A DNA stretch of 64,000 nt from Kluyvera genomosp. 1 (GCF_001266615.1 NZ_LGHZ01000023.1:52639-116638), one strand, 5' to 3'; counted from the stretch's first letter, positions 24,948-35,584 are shown. Made by a program: numbers and translations. The notes: generated by a model not told the origin, from the letters alone.

Positions 24948-25676
24948 TCAGTGAGAAAGATAACTTCTAAATGCATCCGTCTGTGGGCTGGTAAAGCAGC
25001 TTTCATCGCCTTGTTCGACGATATAGCCGTTTTCCATGTACACCACGCGGCTGGCCGTTTTACGCGCCACTTCGACTTCGTGGGTGACGATAACCTGGGT
25101 AATGTTGGTTTCCGCCAGTTCGTGAATAATGCTGACGATCTGGGCGGTAATTTCCGGGTCGAGGGCCGCAGTCGGTTCATCGAACAGCAGAACCTGCGGC
25201 TCCATCATCAACGCACGGGCAATCGCCACACGCTGCTGCTGGCCACCGGAAAGATGCAGAGGGAAACGGTCGCTAAACGGTTTGAGGCGTAAACGCTCCA
25301 GCAGTTTTTCTGCACGGGCCATCGCCTGATCTTTGCTCAGACCCAGCACGCGGCAAGGGGCTTCAATCAGGTTTTGTACCACCGTCAGATGCGGCCAGAG
25401 GTTATATTGCTGGAAAACCATACCCACGTTTTGACGCAGTTCGCGAATCGCTTTGTCTGACGGGGTTTTAGCAAAATCAAAATGGTTACCCGCAATCGCC
25501 AGGGTGCCAGATTTTGGCATCTCCAGCAGATTCAGCACGCGCAGCAGTGAGCTTTTACCCGCGCCGCTTGGGCCAAGCAGCACCAGCGTTTCGCCTTCAG
25601 GGCACTGCAGCGTGATGTCGAACAGCGCCTGATGTGCGCCATAAAAGCAGTTAATGCCGTCTAATTTAATGCTCAT
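24948..25676 (-). CDS. artP: Arginine ABC transporter ATPase ArtP
   Basis: 242-residue ABC ATPase, first gene of artPIQM. Walker [11 protein letters not shown] near residues 34-42, Q-loop [12 protein letters not shown], signature LSGGQQQR, Walker [15 protein letters not shown]-loop [11 protein letters not shown]. It has the length of E. coli ArtP. The start lies after a 310-bp gap from ybjP. I saw only a poor ArgR-like word there (around 25820-25840), so arginine control of this promoter is not supported directly by sequence. Confidence 0.95.
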   Translation of the reverse strand: MSIKLDGINCFYGAHQALFDITLQCPEGETLVLLGPSGAGKSSLLRVLNLLEMPKSGTLAIAGNHFDFAKTPSDKAIRELRQNVGMVFQQYNLWPHLTVVQNLIEAPCRVLGLSKDQAMARAEKLLERLRLKPFSDRFPLHLSGGQQQRVAIARALMMEPQVLLFDEPTAALDPEITAQIVSIIHELAETNITQVIVTHEVEVARKTASRVVYMENGYIVEQGDESCFTSPQTDAFRSYLSH

Positions 25677-25986
25677 TGATACCCGTCACGAATATGTTGT
25701 CCTCGCCCTGGAAACGCCAGGTGCTTACTCTGCTGCCGCTTTACTCATCCCCGCTGAAGGTATCAGCCATAGAGGAATTATCAGCAATTGAGGCCGCAAA
25801 TAGTACCTTTGACAGAATAGTTATGCAATATTTGTGCGTTAAAACTTAAATATAAACCAACTTTTCTTATAAAGTTAGCACAAAATAACGGTCGGGGTGG
25901 GGGCAGGGAATAAATGTCGGCATTCCAGAGGGAATGCCAGACATTTTGCCGGAATAACCGGTTAAGCAGAATTTGTTAACAGCTAA
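25677..25986. other. ybjP-artP intergenic region
   Basis: About 310 bases holding the upstream region of artPIQM (AT-rich around 25800-25880) and the ybjP terminator hairpin (25915-25943). No ORF or RNA gene recognised. Confidence 0.6.
25915..25943 (-). terminator. ybjP terminator hairpin
   Basis: GGCATTCC / GGAATGCC (25919-25926 with 25931-25938) with outer TGTC/GACA pairing forms a long stem downstream of ybjP. The minus-strand side continues ATTTATTCCC, a weak T-tract. Confidence 0.6.
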
Positions 25987-26502
25987 TTAACGTTTCTCGA
26001 GAGATTGGCGCAATGTGCCCGCCGGAGCGTGGGTGTTGTTGCCCAGATAGCGCACGTCATCAACCGCCCAGCACTGGCCTTCACGCACCATCAGCACTTC
26101 ATCCTTCCAGCTTTGACTACCCTGTTTTAACGCTACGCGTAGCGGGATGTTGCGGGCGTCGGTGTTCGGAATAGTTGATGCGCTGTCGACGCTGGCGCTA
26201 TCCGGTGGCGTTGTACTGCTGGAGAAAAGGCTGGACTGCAGCAACGCCCGTGTACTGGCGTCCTGGCTGCTGTCGTTGAGCAGTTTAGCGAGCCCATCGC
26301 TGAGATACGGGCGCAGCACGGCGTAGTCAAAGGTCCGGTGCTGGATTTGGAAATCATAAAACTTCTGTGCCACGGTATCCGGGCCGCCTTCTACGCACGG
26401 TCCGCTGCGGGTTCCCATATCTTTATAAGCGGGTGTAACGGTTGTACAGGCGCTGAGCAGCAGCGCGGCTGGAAGAAGAAAGGCAAGGTTGGTATAGCGC
26501 AT
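25987..26502 (-). CDS. ybjP: Lipoprotein YbjP
   Basis: 171-residue predicted lipoprotein, length of E. coli YbjP. Signal peptide with lipobox L16-S17-A18-C19 followed by TTV, so outer-membrane sorting is expected. Conserved blocks: GTRSGPCVEGGPDTVAQKFYDFQIQHR and DARNIPLRVALKQGSQSWKDEVLMV. In recent E. coli work YbjP is an outer-membrane lipoprotein that associates with TolC; I note this from memory. It stands alone, divergent from ybjQ. Confidence 0.9.
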   Translation of the reverse strand: MRYTNLAFLLPAALLLSACTTVTPAYKDMGTRSGPCVEGGPDTVAQKFYDFQIQHRTFDYAVLRPYLSDGLAKLLNDSSQDASTRALLQSSLFSSSTTPPDSASVDSASTIPNTDARNIPLRVALKQGSQSWKDEVLMVREGQCWAVDDVRYLGNNTHAPAGTLRQSLEKR

Positions 26503-26672
26503 AATAGTTCCTTGTGTGCAGTCCCGGCATTAATCGCCCTGGCGCCGCCATGCAGCGGGCGCGATTTATGTATACGATTATGGAGTATTCCCTTTTCAAG
26601 CATAGCGTATCGGTCCGATAATGCGTTTAGCGCTGAGAGCTAAGACATTGAACGTTAAAGAAGGAGCAGGTA

Positions 26673-26996
26673 ATGCAATTTTCCACGACCCCCACCCTTG
26701 AAGGGCAAGCCATCGTCGAGTATTGCGGCGTAGTGACCGGGGAAGCCATTCTTGGGGCGAATATCTTTCGTGATTTTTTTGCCGGTATCCGCGACATCGT
26801 CGGCGGCCGTTCCGGAGCGTATGAGAAAGAGCTGCGCAAAGCGCGCGAAATTGCTTTTAAAGAGCTGGGCGAGCAGGCAAAAGCGCTGGGCGCTGACGCG
26901 GTAGTGGGTATTGATATTGACTACGAAACCGTGGGTAAAGACAGCAGCATGCTGATGGTCAGCGTAAGCGGAACGGCGGTTAAAACGCGCAGATGA
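26673..26996 (+). CDS. ybjQ: YbjQ family (UPF0145) protein
   Basis: 107-residue cytosolic protein, 107 also in E. coli and nearly identical. UPF0145 members form symmetric pentamers; function is unproven, though metal binding has been suggested from structure. Conserved core: [47 protein letters not shown], then [18 protein letters not shown]. Start preceded by AGAAGGAGC. The TGA overlaps the amiD ATG (ATGA), so the two are coupled. Confidence 0.93.
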   Translation: MQFSTTPTLEGQAIVEYCGVVTGEAILGANIFRDFFAGIRDIVGGRSGAYEKELRKAREIAFKELGEQAKALGADAVVGIDIDYETVGKDSSMLMVSVSGTAVKTRR

Positions 26997-27832
26997 AACG
27001 TTTTCTGACGGTTTTTATGCTGGCAGTTTTGTTGGCAGGGTGTGCCAGTAAAGAAGAGAAAAAAGCGGTGGTCGAGAAGCCTGGTTACGTTCTCGACCGC
27101 AGTCGTTCAGCCCCGGCGGCGTATCCACGAGTCAAATTGCTGGTATTGCACTATACGGCAGATGATTTTGACGGCTCGCTGACCACGCTCACCGGCAGCC
27201 AGGTGAGCGTCCATTATCTGATTCCTTCCGTGCCGCCGCTGATGCGTGGCAAACCTAAGATCTGGCAACTGGTGCCGGAGTCGGAGCTGGCCTGGCATGC
27301 TGGGGTTAGCTTCTGGCGGGGGGCAACACGCATCAATGACACCTCGGTCGGTATCGAGCTGGAAAATCCTGGCTGGAAAAAATCGGACGGTACCCGTTTC
27401 TTTACGCCGTTCGAGCCGGCGCAAATTCAGGCGCTGGTCCCACTGGCTAAAGACATTATCAAGCGCTACAACATCGAGCCGCAGAACGTGGTGGCGCATG
27501 CGGATATTGCGCCGCAGCGTAAAGACGATCCCGGCCCACTGTTTCCGTGGCAGTCGCTGGCGCAGCAGGGGATTGGCGCATGGCCAGATGCTCATCGAGT
27601 CGTGTTTTACCTGAATGGACGCGCGCCTAATACGCCGGTGTCGACCATCAATCTGCTTGATTTACTGGGGCGCTACGGTTACGAGGTGAAGCCGGGGATG
27701 ACCCGTATGCAGCAGATTCGTGTGATTGCTGCCTTCCAGATGCACTTCCGTCCGGCGCGCTGGGACGGCGTCGCAGATGCCGAAACGCAGGCGATTGCGG
27801 AAGCGCTGCTGGAAAAATACGGTCAGGGATAA
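26993..27832 (+). CDS. amiD: Outer-membrane N-acetylmuramoyl-L-alanine amidase AmiD
   Basis: 279-residue zinc amidase lipoprotein that cleaves the MurNAc-L-Ala bond, including anhydro-muropeptides. Lipobox L14-A15-G16-C17. Amidase_2 domain about residues 40-190: zinc ligand His53 in [10 protein letters not shown], the second histidine in [11 protein letters not shown] and the aspartate in [10 protein letters not shown]. The conserved catalytic glutamate region is [12 protein letters not shown]-terminal peptidoglycan-binding type domain follows ([34 protein letters not shown]). Coupled to ybjQ. Confidence 0.94.
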   Translation: MKRFLTVFMLAVLLAGCASKEEKKAVVEKPGYVLDRSRSAPAAYPRVKLLVLHYTADDFDGSLTTLTGSQVSVHYLIPSVPPLMRGKPKIWQLVPESELAWHAGVSFWRGATRINDTSVGIELENPGWKKSDGTRFFTPFEPAQIQALVPLAKDIIKRYNIEPQNVVAHADIAPQRKDDPGPLFPWQSLAQQGIGAWPDAHRVVFYLNGRAPNTPVSTINLLDLLGRYGYEVKPGMTRMQQIRVIAAFQMHFRPARWDGVADAETQAIAEALLEKYGQG

Positions 27833-27834
27833 AA

Positions 27835-28848
27835 CTAGCGGGGCAGTTTACCGTGATCTTCAAGCCAGGCGGCGGTACGAATAATACCGTCGTCGAGCGA
27901 AACGATAGGCTCATAGCCTAGCTCTTCCCGTGCGCGGCTGATGTCCAGCGTAAAATCGAAGTTCAGCTTTGAAACGCCGTAGTGGGTCAGCGATGGCTCT
28001 TTTGACTTTTTATCACCAAAACGCTCCATGCTACGGGCAATCATGTCCAGCATTGGATAAGGAACAGAGCGGATCCGACAGGAAATATCCAACTCGTCAA
28101 TCAGTCGTTCAACGATGCTGCGCAGCGTGCGCGGTTCACCGTTGGTGATGTTGTAGGCCCGGCCGGACGGTAGGTCGTCGCAGCGCGGCTGGCTGGCGAG
28201 CCACATCGCGTGGACGGCATTCTCATAGTAGGTCATATCCACCATCGCATGACCGCCGCGTGGCAGCAGCACGCTACCGTAGTGATGCATCATCTGCGCC
28301 AGGCGTGGAATAAACACTTTATCATGTGGGCCAAAAACGCTCTGCGGACGAAGAATGGTAAAGCGCGTGTTGGGGTTCGCCTGCGCCAGCAGCTGAATCA
28401 CCTCTTCGCTGGCGGCTTTGCTGCGGGCGAATTCGTTAGCGAAACGGTGCGGACGGAAGTCTTCTTTGATATCCCGGTGATGGTGATAGTCGAAGTACAG
28501 AGAAGGCGAAGAAATATGGATGAAGTTGCGTACACCCCAGGCGACGGCCCATTCGCCAAGACGGCGGGTGGCACGGACGTTGGCCAAATCAAACGCAGCC
28601 TGCGTGCCCCACGGCGAGGTAAAGCTTGAGCAGTGCCATAGGGTGTCGACGCCTGCCAGCATCACTTTGGCTTGTGAAGAAACCAGTTCGGTTAGGTCAG
28701 CATGGACGAACTCGGCGCCCATTTTTTCCAGCAGTTTGCCCATCGCTTCGTTGCGACCGCTTGCTCTGACGCTAATGCCCCTGCTGCGCAGATATTCAAC
28801 TGCATTTCTGCCTAAACCGCTGGTGGCGCCGGTGACCAGTACCTTCAT
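27835..28848 (-). CDS. ybjS: NAD(P)-dependent epimerase/dehydratase-like protein YbjS
   Basis: 337-residue extended short-chain dehydrogenase, same length as E. coli YbjS when started at the ATG at 28848. A second ATG two codons upstream is in frame. N-terminal dinucleotide motif [10 protein letters not shown] at residues 7-16 (TGxxGxxG type). The SDR catalytic pair is not the canonical YxxxK in the usual place: LYFDYHHH and ARSKAASEE carry the candidate Tyr and Lys. Substrate unknown. It ends two bases after amiD, convergent. ybjT lies 87 bp upstream. Confidence 0.9.
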   Translation of the reverse strand: MKVLVTGATSGLGRNAVEYLRSRGISVRASGRNEAMGKLLEKMGAEFVHADLTELVSSQAKVMLAGVDTLWHCSSFTSPWGTQAAFDLANVRATRRLGEWAVAWGVRNFIHISSPSLYFDYHHHRDIKEDFRPHRFANEFARSKAASEEVIQLLAQANPNTRFTILRPQSVFGPHDKVFIPRLAQMMHHYGSVLLPRGGHAMVDMTYYENAVHAMWLASQPRCDDLPSGRAYNITNGEPRTLRSIVERLIDELDISCRIRSVPYPMLDMIARSMERFGDKKSKEPSLTHYGVSKLNFDFTLDISRAREELGYEPIVSLDDGIIRTAAWLEDHGKLPR

Positions 28849-28935
28849 AATCATCCACAGTGTTAAAAAAGAGTTTCGTGCGCATTCTTCCGTTTATTTC
28901 ACTCGTATGCAATGGGAAACTAAGACGAAAAAGGG

Positions 28936-30378
28936 TTAATGCGCGTTTTTTCCTGTGTCTTCTTCTGCGAGGCGAATAATTCGCCGCGCCATCCCGCGAA
29001 AAATGAATAGATGCGCGGGGATCATCAACAGCCAGTAGAGTAATCCTGGCATACCGTGCGGATGCCACCAGGCGCGAACATCAAGTTCGCGATGACTGCC
29101 TTTATCGACCATCGTAAAGCTCAGGCGGCCCAGCCCTGGCGCTTTCATGCCGAACAGCAAGGTGAGCGCTTTTTCCGGTTCGACGATAATCACCTTCCAG
29201 CTATCCACCATATCACCGGTTTGCAGCAGCGCGTGCTCAGGGCGGCCTTTGGCCAGCCGATGGCCGACCAGCAAATCCATCGCCGCACGCGTTTTCCACA
29301 GAATATTGCCGAAGAAGTAGCCCTCTTTGCCGCCGAGTTGGTTAACCACGGCCCACAGCGATGCGAGGCTTGCTGACGTATGGACGGTGAAGCCCGCCTG
29401 TTTGGCAAAAAAACCGTACTCCGGGCGCCAGCGGGCAAATGCCTGGGCGTCATAACCCCAGTCGCTGGAGTTGGCCAGCTTTTTCTCTTCTTCCAGGGTG
29501 CGGCGCACCGCTTCGTCGAATGGGATCAACGTTTGTGGGATCAGCGCGCGCAGCTCGCGATCGTCTGCCAATAGATCGTGTTTCAACCCCTGGATCAGCG
29601 CCTTGGCGATCGTCGGCGGTACTGAGGTAATGACATTCAGAAACCACACCGAAATCCAGCTGGTGGGGAAGGGGATCGGGATAAGCAGGCGATGGCGGCC
29701 GCTAACTCGCATAAAGTGTTCAAACTGCTGTTGATAGGTGAGCTCTTCCGGGCCGGCGGCTTCAAAGACACGATGCTCAGGCGAAGGATGATTGAGCAAT
29801 TCAACCAGGTAAACCAGCAGGTTTTCCAGTGCGATAGGGGTGGTGCGTGAGCGGACCCAGCGCGGCGGCGTCAGCACCGGCAGGTTGTAGACCATGTCGC
29901 GCATCACCTCAAAAGCCGCTGAACCGGCACCGACGATAATGCCTGCACGCAGTTCACTCACCGGCACACCGGCGTCGCGCAGGATATCGGCGGTAAGCTG
30001 ACGGGCGCGTAAATGTGCGGACTGCTCGTGGGCGGGTGCCTGCAGCGAGCTCAGAAAAATCAGCTGCTTGACTGGTGTTTTGCGCAGCGCGTTGCGCACG
30101 TTCTCAGCCACCCGGCGTTCATGGGCGATAAAATCGGCACTCTCGCCCATACCGTGTACCAGATAGTAGACCGTATCAACGCCGTCCAGCAGCGCGGAAA
30201 AATCACTGTTTTTCTCCAGATCTACCGAATGGCAGGTGACCCCCGGCAGTTGGAGTTTTTGCAGCCGTTCAATGCGACGTGCCACAGCCCGCACGGTATA
30301 GCCGCGCTGGCTTAATTCGGTGACCAGATGCTGGCCGATATAGCCGCTGGCGCCAAAAACCAGAATAGACTGTGACAC
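28936..30378 (-). CDS. ybjT: SDR-family protein with DUF2867, YbjT
   Basis: 480-residue protein (E. coli 476). The N-terminal atypical SDR Rossmann domain starts at [17 protein letters not shown] (residues 6-22), extends to about 300 and includes [17 protein letters not shown]. The C-terminal DUF2867 segment (about 330-460) has [23 protein letters not shown] and a hydrophobic stretch [16 protein letters not shown], probably membrane-associated. Substrate unknown; E. coli annotates it as a putative NAD(P)-binding or inner-membrane protein. It lies 10 bp after ltaE in the poxB-ltaE-ybjT operon. Confidence 0.92.
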   Translation of the reverse strand: MSQSILVFGASGYIGQHLVTELSQRGYTVRAVARRIERLQKLQLPGVTCHSVDLEKNSDFSALLDGVDTVYYLVHGMGESADFIAHERRVAENVRNALRKTPVKQLIFLSSLQAPAHEQSAHLRARQLTADILRDAGVPVSELRAGIIVGAGSAAFEVMRDMVYNLPVLTPPRWVRSRTTPIALENLLVYLVELLNHPSPEHRVFEAAGPEELTYQQQFEHFMRVSGRHRLLIPIPFPTSWISVWFLNVITSVPPTIAKALIQGLKHDLLADDRELRALIPQTLIPFDEAVRRTLEEEKKLANSSDWGYDAQAFARWRPEYGFFAKQAGFTVHTSASLASLWAVVNQLGGKEGYFFGNILWKTRAAMDLLVGHRLAKGRPEHALLQTGDMVDSWKVIIVEPEKALTLLFGMKAPGLGRLSFTMVDKGSHRELDVRAWWHPHGMPGLLYWLLMIPAHLFIFRGMARRIIRLAEEDTGKNAH

Positions 30379-30388
30379 ATCGGGCTCC

Positions 30389-31390
30389 TTAGCGGGCTAA
30401 AAATGCTTTCCAGTGGCTGACAACCTCAGCAAGCTGCTGACGATTGACGTCCAGATGCGTCACCAGGCGGACGATTGGCGAAGCGTTAATCAGCACGCCG
30501 CGCTGCTGCATGAACTCGCCGAGCGCTGCGGCGTTTGTATCGCCTACGCGAACAAACAGCATATTGGTGTCATGGCGCATCACATCGGCGCCAATCTCGC
30601 GCAGCTGTTCTGCAAGCCATGCCGCGTTGTCGTGATCGTCTTGCAGACGGGCGACGTTGTTTTTCAGCGCATACAGCCCGGCAGCGGCGAGGAAACCGGC
30701 CTGACGCATGCCGCCGCCGGTCATTTTACGCCAGCGGTTAGCACGTTTGATGTAATCACGGTTGCCCACCAGCAGGGAGCCGACCGGCGTGCCGAGACCT
30801 TTAGAGAGACAGATGGTGAAAGAGTCGCAATATTGGGCAATCTCTTTTAACTCACAGCCGTAGGCGACGAGGGCGTTAAAAATGCGCGCGCCGTCGACGT
30901 GCAGCGCCAGACCGCGCTCGCGGGTGAAATCCCAGGCTTCTTTCAGATAGGCCTGCGGCAGGACTTTGCCGTTGTGGGTATTTTCAATGCTCAACAGTTT
31001 GGTGCGGGCGAAGTGGATATCGTCAGCTTTGATTTTGGCCGCTACTTTATCCAGTGGTAGAGTGCCATCAGAAGCCGCATCAATCGGCTGCGGCTGGATG
31101 CTGCCCAGCACCGCCGCGCCGCCTGCTTCATACAAATAGTTATGTGCGCCCTGGCCAACGATATACTCTTCGCCGCGTTCACAGTGGCTTAGCAGCGCCA
31201 CCAGGTTGGCCTGGGTTCCGGTGGGTAGAAACAGCGCCGCCTCTTTACCAGCCAACTCGGCGGCGTACTGTTGCAGGGCGTTAACGGTGGGGTCATCGCC
31301 ATAGACATCATCACCGACCGGCGCGGCGACCATCTCATCAAGCATGGCGCGCGTCGGGCGGGTTACGGTATCACTACGTAAATCAATCAC
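30389..31390 (-). CDS. ltaE: Low-specificity L-threonine aldolase LtaE
   Basis: 333-residue PLP enzyme that splits L-threonine and L-allo-threonine to glycine and acetaldehyde. The PLP Schiff-base lysine is Lys197 in [15 protein letters not shown]. His83 ([11 protein letters not shown]), the ring-stacking active-site histidine, and the PLP-nitrogen aspartate in [11 protein letters not shown] are kept. [10 protein letters not shown] at the N-terminus is a family signature. Same length as E. coli. Middle gene of the poxB operon. Confidence 0.96.
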   Translation of the reverse strand: MIDLRSDTVTRPTRAMLDEMVAAPVGDDVYGDDPTVNALQQYAAELAGKEAALFLPTGTQANLVALLSHCERGEEYIVGQGAHNYLYEAGGAAVLGSIQPQPIDAASDGTLPLDKVAAKIKADDIHFARTKLLSIENTHNGKVLPQAYLKEAWDFTRERGLALHVDGARIFNALVAYGCELKEIAQYCDSFTICLSKGLGTPVGSLLVGNRDYIKRANRWRKMTGGGMRQAGFLAAAGLYALKNNVARLQDDHDNAAWLAEQLREIGADVMRHDTNMLFVRVGDTNAAALGEFMQQRGVLINASPIVRLVTHLDVNRQQLAEVVSHWKAFLAR

Positions 31391-31429
31391 GGCATTTTCC
31401 TTTTTAAACTCAGAACAATGCCATCCTTT

Positions 31430-33148
31430 TTACCTGAGCCAGTTGGTTTTCGCCAGTTCGATAACTTCATCGCCGCGCCCGTTGATGATGGCGCGCAGCA
31501 TGTACAGGCTAAAGCCCTTGGCCTGCTCCAGTTTGACCTGTGGCGGCATGGCTAACTCTTCTTTCGCTACCACCACGTCGATAAGCACCGGGCCATCGAT
31601 GCTAAAGGCGCGCTGCAGCGCTTCATCGACGTCAGCCGCTTTTTCGACGCGAATACCGGGAATGCCGCAGGCTTCAGCGATCCGGGCAAAGTTGGTGTCA
31701 TGTAGCTCAGTACCGTCGGTGAGATAACCGCCGGCTTTCATCTCCATGGCGACAAAACCCAGTACGCTATTGTTGAAGACCACGATTTTGACCGGCAGCT
31801 TCATCTGTGCCACCGATAAAAAATCACCCATCAGCATACTAAAGCCGCCGTCGCCGCACATCGCTACCACCTGACGGTCTGGGTGGGTGGCTTGAGCGCC
31901 CAGCGCCTGCGGCATGGCGTTGGCCATCGAACCGTGGTTGAACGAGCCGAGCAGACGGCGCTTGCCGTTCATCTGTAAGTAACGTGCGGCCCACACCGTC
32001 GGCGTCCCGACATCGCAGGTAAAGATAGCGTCATCGTCGGCGAAGCGGCTGATTTGCTGCGCCAGATACTGTGGGTGAATCACTTTGTCACTGGCGGTGG
32101 CTAAATCATCCAGCCCCTTGCGCGCGCTGCGATAGTGCTCCAGCGCTTTATCAAGGAAGCGGCGATCGGTTTTCTCTTCCAGCAGCGGTAGCAGTGCGGC
32201 GAGCGTGGCTTTGACATCGCCAATTAGCGCCATATCGACCTTGCTGTGTGCGCCGATGCTGGCAGGGTTGATATCGATTTGAATGATGGTGCTTTCCGTC
32301 GGATAGAATGGGCGATAGGGGAACTGGGTGCCGAGCAGAATCAGGGTATCGGCATTCATCATCGCGTGGAAGCCGGAGGAGAAGCCGATAAGCCCGGTCA
32401 TCCCGACGTCATACGGGTTATCGTACTCGACATGCTCTTTGCCGCGCAGGGCGTGAACGATAGGGGATTTCAGCTTCTCGGCGAAAGCAGTGAGCTCGGT
32501 ATGTGCACCCGCGCAGCCGCTGCCGCACAATAAAGTAATATTACTGGATGATTTGAGTTTCTCGGCCAGTTTTTCTAACTCGCTCTGTGCGGGCGTGACG
32601 ACAGGCTGTGGCGCAGGGTACCAATTTGTGCTTGCGCTTTCTGGTGCCGCTTTCAGCGCCACGTCACCCGGCAACACCACCACCGAGACGCCGCGATTTA
32701 AGACGGCTTTGCGCATGGCAATCGCCAGCACCTGTGGGATCTGATCCGGGGATGAAACCAGCTCGCAGTAGTGGCTGCATTCGCGGAACAGCTCCTGCGG
32801 GTGGGTCTCCTGAAAATAGCCACTGCCGATTTCGCTCGATGGAATATGTGCGGCAATAGCCAGAACAGGAACGTGGTTGCGGTGGCAGTCGAACAGCCCG
32901 TTGATTAAATGCAGGTTTCCCGGTCCGCAGGAACCGGCGCACACCGCCAGTTCGCCCGTCAGCTGTGCTTCGGCACCGGCGGCGAAGGCGGCGACTTCTT
33001 CGTGTCGAGTGGGCATCCACGCAATGGTGCCCATCCGGTTCAGGCTGTCGCTGAGCCCGTTGAGGGAGTCTCCCGTCACTCCCCAAATTCGTTTGACTCC
33101 GGCTTGTTCAAGGGTTTTGGCAATGTAATTGGCTACGGTCTGTTTCAT
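31430..33148 (-). CDS. poxB: Pyruvate:ubiquinone oxidoreductase PoxB
   Basis: 572-residue ThDP- and FAD-dependent peripheral membrane enzyme that oxidises pyruvate to acetate and CO2, passing electrons to ubiquinone in stationary phase. ThDP glutamate in [20 protein letters not shown]-binding middle domain; ThDP-Mg motif [29 protein letters not shown]. The C-terminal amphipathic lipid-activation tail [16 protein letters not shown] is intact. GGAGATGG precedes the ATG. First gene of poxB-ltaE-ybjT. In E. coli hcr follows directly upstream; here about 7 kb of accessory genes are inserted. Confidence 0.96.
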   Translation of the reverse strand: MKQTVANYIAKTLEQAGVKRIWGVTGDSLNGLSDSLNRMGTIAWMPTRHEEVAAFAAGAEAQLTGELAVCAGSCGPGNLHLINGLFDCHRNHVPVLAIAAHIPSSEIGSGYFQETHPQELFRECSHYCELVSSPDQIPQVLAIAMRKAVLNRGVSVVVLPGDVALKAAPESASTNWYPAPQPVVTPAQSELEKLAEKLKSSSNITLLCGSGCAGAHTELTAFAEKLKSPIVHALRGKEHVEYDNPYDVGMTGLIGFSSGFHAMMNADTLILLGTQFPYRPFYPTESTIIQIDINPASIGAHSKVDMALIGDVKATLAALLPLLEEKTDRRFLDKALEHYRSARKGLDDLATASDKVIHPQYLAQQISRFADDDAIFTCDVGTPTVWAARYLQMNGKRRLLGSFNHGSMANAMPQALGAQATHPDRQVVAMCGDGGFSMLMGDFLSVAQMKLPVKIVVFNNSVLGFVAMEMKAGGYLTDGTELHDTNFARIAEACGIPGIRVEKAADVDEALQRAFSIDGPVLIDVVVAKEELAMPPQVKLEQAKGFSLYMLRAIINGRGDEVIELAKTNWLR

Positions 33149-33300
33149 GGTTTTCCATCTCCTTAAATGTGATACCGGTTACAAGTTTAGATGAATCTCG
33201 TCGTTTCGCAGGCTGAATCCCCTTATTTTCAGCAGGTATATTTACGTGATAAGAACAAGTAACGTGGTGTTCTACGGGGATAAACAGGGAAATTATTCAA

Positions 33301-33735
33301 ATGATTACAACATTGTTAAATACGGTAAACCGTATGCTGTCGCATGAGGATTTTGGCAAGCTGCTGCTGCGTCTTGCGGTGGGTGGTTTGATGTTGTTTC
33401 ACGGGCTGCACAAGCTGATTGGCGGCGTTGATGGCATCAGTGCAATGCTGGTGGCAAAAGGGCTGCCAGGATTCATCGCCTACGGCGTGCTGGTGGGTGA
33501 AGTGGTTGCGCCAATTTTGCTGATTCTCGGCATACTGACTCGCCCGGCGGCACTGGTGCTGGCCTTTACCATGATAGTGGCGTGGCTGATGGTTGGGCTG
33601 GGTGAAACCGCTGCGCTGGAAAAAACCGGGGCATGGGCGATTGAGAGCCTGGTGTATTTCTTTGTTGCGGCGCTGGCAATTGCCTTTATCGGCGGTGGGA
33701 AGTATGCGCTGGGTGGCAATTCCGCCTGGCGCTAG
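33301..33735 (+). CDS. DoxX family membrane protein
   Basis: 144-residue inner-membrane protein of the DoxX/YphA family. Four hydrophobic helices are visible. The family opening FGKLLLRLAVGGLMLFHGLHKL (residues 19-40) carries the conserved Arg and His, and a GVLVGEVVAPILLILGILTRPAAL block follows. Related proteins accompany thiosulfate or thiol redox enzymes, and a mycobacterial DoxX takes part in a membrane oxidoreductase complex, but no role is set for this one. It stands alone, divergent from poxB, and starts accessory block 3. Confidence 0.82.
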   Translation: MITTLLNTVNRMLSHEDFGKLLLRLAVGGLMLFHGLHKLIGGVDGISAMLVAKGLPGFIAYGVLVGEVVAPILLILGILTRPAALVLAFTMIVAWLMVGLGETAALEKTGAWAIESLVYFFVAALAIAFIGGGKYALGGNSAWR

Positions 33736-33758
33736 TTTCTTTGTCGACGAATGAGTCG

Positions 33759-33905
33759 AAACCCAGTCAGTGGCTTAACACCGTGAGTTTAAGATTGAGA
33801 TACCCGGGGCGACCACCGGGTTTGGCGTCCCTCCGGGAACCAAATCCCGGCGTTTCCCCTAATCACTTTGCTCAAGTGAACGGTGTTAAGCCACTGACTG
33901 GGTTT
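33759..33905. repeat. 147-bp palindromic element with 26-bp perfect terminal inverted repeats
   Basis: The arm at 33759-33784 (AAACCCAGTCAGTGGCTTAA and six more bases) is repeated as its exact reverse complement at 33880-33905. Inside lies a second stem, CCGGGTTTGG against CCAAATCCCGG, and a CCCGGGG...CCGGG stem. No ORF, and no clear target-site duplication at the edges. It does not match ERIC or REP as I know them. It lies between convergent genes, so it could act as a bidirectional terminator, a MITE-like repeat or a structured RNA. Confidence 0.7.
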
Positions 33906-33944
33906 TATATCACTGATAAGTCGTATTTTTACGATGAATACCTT

Positions 33945-34475
33945 TTATTCGCTAGCCAGTTTATAGGCAAAGACATGCACCACATTGGCGGCGATAGGAT
34001 ACAGACCAAGACATTCGGTTCTGGCCTTAATCTCTTCAAAGGGAAGATCCGGATTCGGCTCGCACCCTCCCCAAATCAGCAGACCTTTTTGGCCGTAATC
34101 TTCCATCACTTCAACGGTTTTTCCGTTAGCGAGCGCCAGCACGACTTTTTTGTTTTGTATCGGTGTCAGGCGGCCATCTTCATCAGCAATAGATATCGCC
34201 ACGACAGCTGAGTGGGGTGTGTTCTCATTGTGCGGCGACACGGTGATACCGTTTGCTGCCGTTGGCGTGATGTTCAGTCGCGAGGTGACAACATCGGTAG
34301 ACGTTTCAGTCGGTATTCTGCCTCCCCAGATCTCAATGCCATCGGGAATTTCGGCGGCTAAAGACTGCGGGCTACCCGCCAGTTCTAGCGTTTGGCCCTG
34401 CTCAAACTCAATGACAATACGGCTGCCGTCGTGCAAGATCAGCTCGCCGCCGGGCGTAGTTGTATAGATTTTCAT
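33945..34475 (-). CDS. Unknown protein with internal duplication
   Basis: 176 residues from the ATG at 34475, which has GGAAGAGAG upstream; the frame extends 9 codons further. No signal peptide, membrane helix or recognised family. The protein is two related units. Unit 1 (about residues 10-81) has RIVIEFEQGQTLEL...GIEIWGG...LNITPTAANGITV. Unit 2 (about 105-171) has KVVLALANGKTVEV...GLLIWGG...LGLYPIAANVVHV. Each unit is a short beta-rich segment ending in IWGG, then a P-x-AAN-x3-V strand. Neighbours: a palindromic element and a LysR gene on the same strand. Function unknown. Confidence 0.7.
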   Translation of the reverse strand: MKIYTTTPGGELILHDGSRIVIEFEQGQTLELAGSPQSLAAEIPDGIEIWGGRIPTETSTDVVTSRLNITPTAANGITVSPHNENTPHSAVVAISIADEDGRLTPIQNKKVVLALANGKTVEVMEDYGQKGLLIWGGCEPNPDLPFEEIKARTECLGLYPIAANVVHVFAYKLASE

Positions 34476-34578
34476 ATGGTTAACTCTCTTCCTGCTTATC
34501 ATAAAGAGTATTGCAGCTCACTTGCCGCCTGCAAATGCCCGCCAAACGCCACGTTGTTGACCTGGTGCGACTCAACTT

Positions 34579-35460
34579 TTAGGCGGCCGTGAAATGCTGC
34601 TTCAAGGTATCAAGCAATAAACTCAGCGCCGCATGCTGGTGGTCGCGAGATTGATAGAGCCCGTAAATCCCCAGCGGCTGAGGCTGTAACTGCGGCAAGA
34701 CCTGGACCAAACGACCGTTTCCCAGACGCTCTCGCGCCTCGATTTCGGGCACCATCGCCAGGCCGACATCCGCTTCGGCCATATCGCACAACAGCGAGGA
34801 GATCCCAGCACTGAAATTTCCGCTGACCGCCACCGACATCGCCCCTTTTTCGGCATCGCGAAATGACCAGGATTGCCCGGAAAAGCGGCTATAGTGCAGG
34901 CAGTTATATCGTGCGAGATCTTCAATCGTGCTCGGTACGCCCGCGTGCTTAAGATAGCCCGGCGAGGCGCACAACACCGACTGGCAAGCCCCCAAATAGC
35001 GAGCGATAGCCCCCGGTTCGGGTTCATTGGTGATGCGAATGGCCAGATCGATGCGTTCACCCACCAGGCTTACTGGATGGTTGTTGATATCGACTTCAAT
35101 CCGCAAGGCCGGATAGCGAGCCAGGAAAGCAGGGATAACCGGCCCAAGCAGATGGGTTGCTGTAAAATGCGCACAGGCGATACGTAGCGTTCCGGATGGC
35201 GTCACGCGAGTTGCATCCCCTTCAATACCCTGCGAGAGCTGCGCCAGCTGGCGGGTTTTCTCCAGCGTTTTCTCTCCCGCGGGGGTAATGGTGAGCCGTC
35301 GGGTTGAGCGGTGTATCAGCCGTGCGCCTGCCCATTTTTCCATCTCATCCAAATAGCGGCTCACCATCGGACGCGAGATACACAGCGAACGGGCCGCGGC
35401 GCTAAGGCTACCGAGTTCACAAATGCGGTTGTAGGTGATTGCCGCCATTATCCTGTCCAT
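34579..35460 (-). CDS. LysR-family regulator (divergent from MBL-fold gene)
   Basis: 293 residues from the ATG at 35460 (AGGAACG upstream); the frame opens 12 codons earlier. N-terminal winged helix-turn-helix about residues 5-60 (NRICELGSLSAAARSLCISRPMVSRYLDEMEKWAGARLIHRSTRR), then the LysR co-inducer domain (GTLRIACAHF...GERIDLAIRI). It is of the one-in-two CrgA/DsdC-like type with the VSRYLDEME recognition helix. Divergent from the MBL-fold gene by 124 bp, which suggests that gene is its target. Confidence 0.88.
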   Translation of the reverse strand: MDRIMAAITYNRICELGSLSAAARSLCISRPMVSRYLDEMEKWAGARLIHRSTRRLTITPAGEKTLEKTRQLAQLSQGIEGDATRVTPSGTLRIACAHFTATHLLGPVIPAFLARYPALRIEVDINNHPVSLVGERIDLAIRITNEPEPGAIARYLGACQSVLCASPGYLKHAGVPSTIEDLARYNCLHYSRFSGQSWSFRDAEKGAMSVAVSGNFSAGISSLLCDMAEADVGLAMVPEIEARERLGNGRLVQVLPQLQPQPLGIYGLYQSRDHQHAALSLLLDTLKQHFTAA

Positions 35461-35510
35461 TGCGTTCCTATTTGATCGTTTTACGAAACACTGCATGTAT
35501 TGTTTCAGGA

Positions 35511-35539
35511 ATTCTAGCAGAAGTATAAATCCGTAGAAT
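35511..35539. promoter_or_regulatory. Possible operator between LysR and MBL-fold genes
   Basis: An inverted repeat ATTCTA-N17-TAGAAT lies in the 124-bp divergent gap. Its position fits a LysR recognition site, but the arms are short and the evidence is positional. Confidence 0.35.
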
Positions 35540-35584
35540 GGCGGTTATCGAAAGCCAAACTCGGCTGTATCAATAAGGATTGCC

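Noticed and set aside
25820..25840. ArgR box before artP
   Set aside because: The word around TTATGCAATATTTGTGCG misses several fixed consensus positions, so I do not list it as a site.
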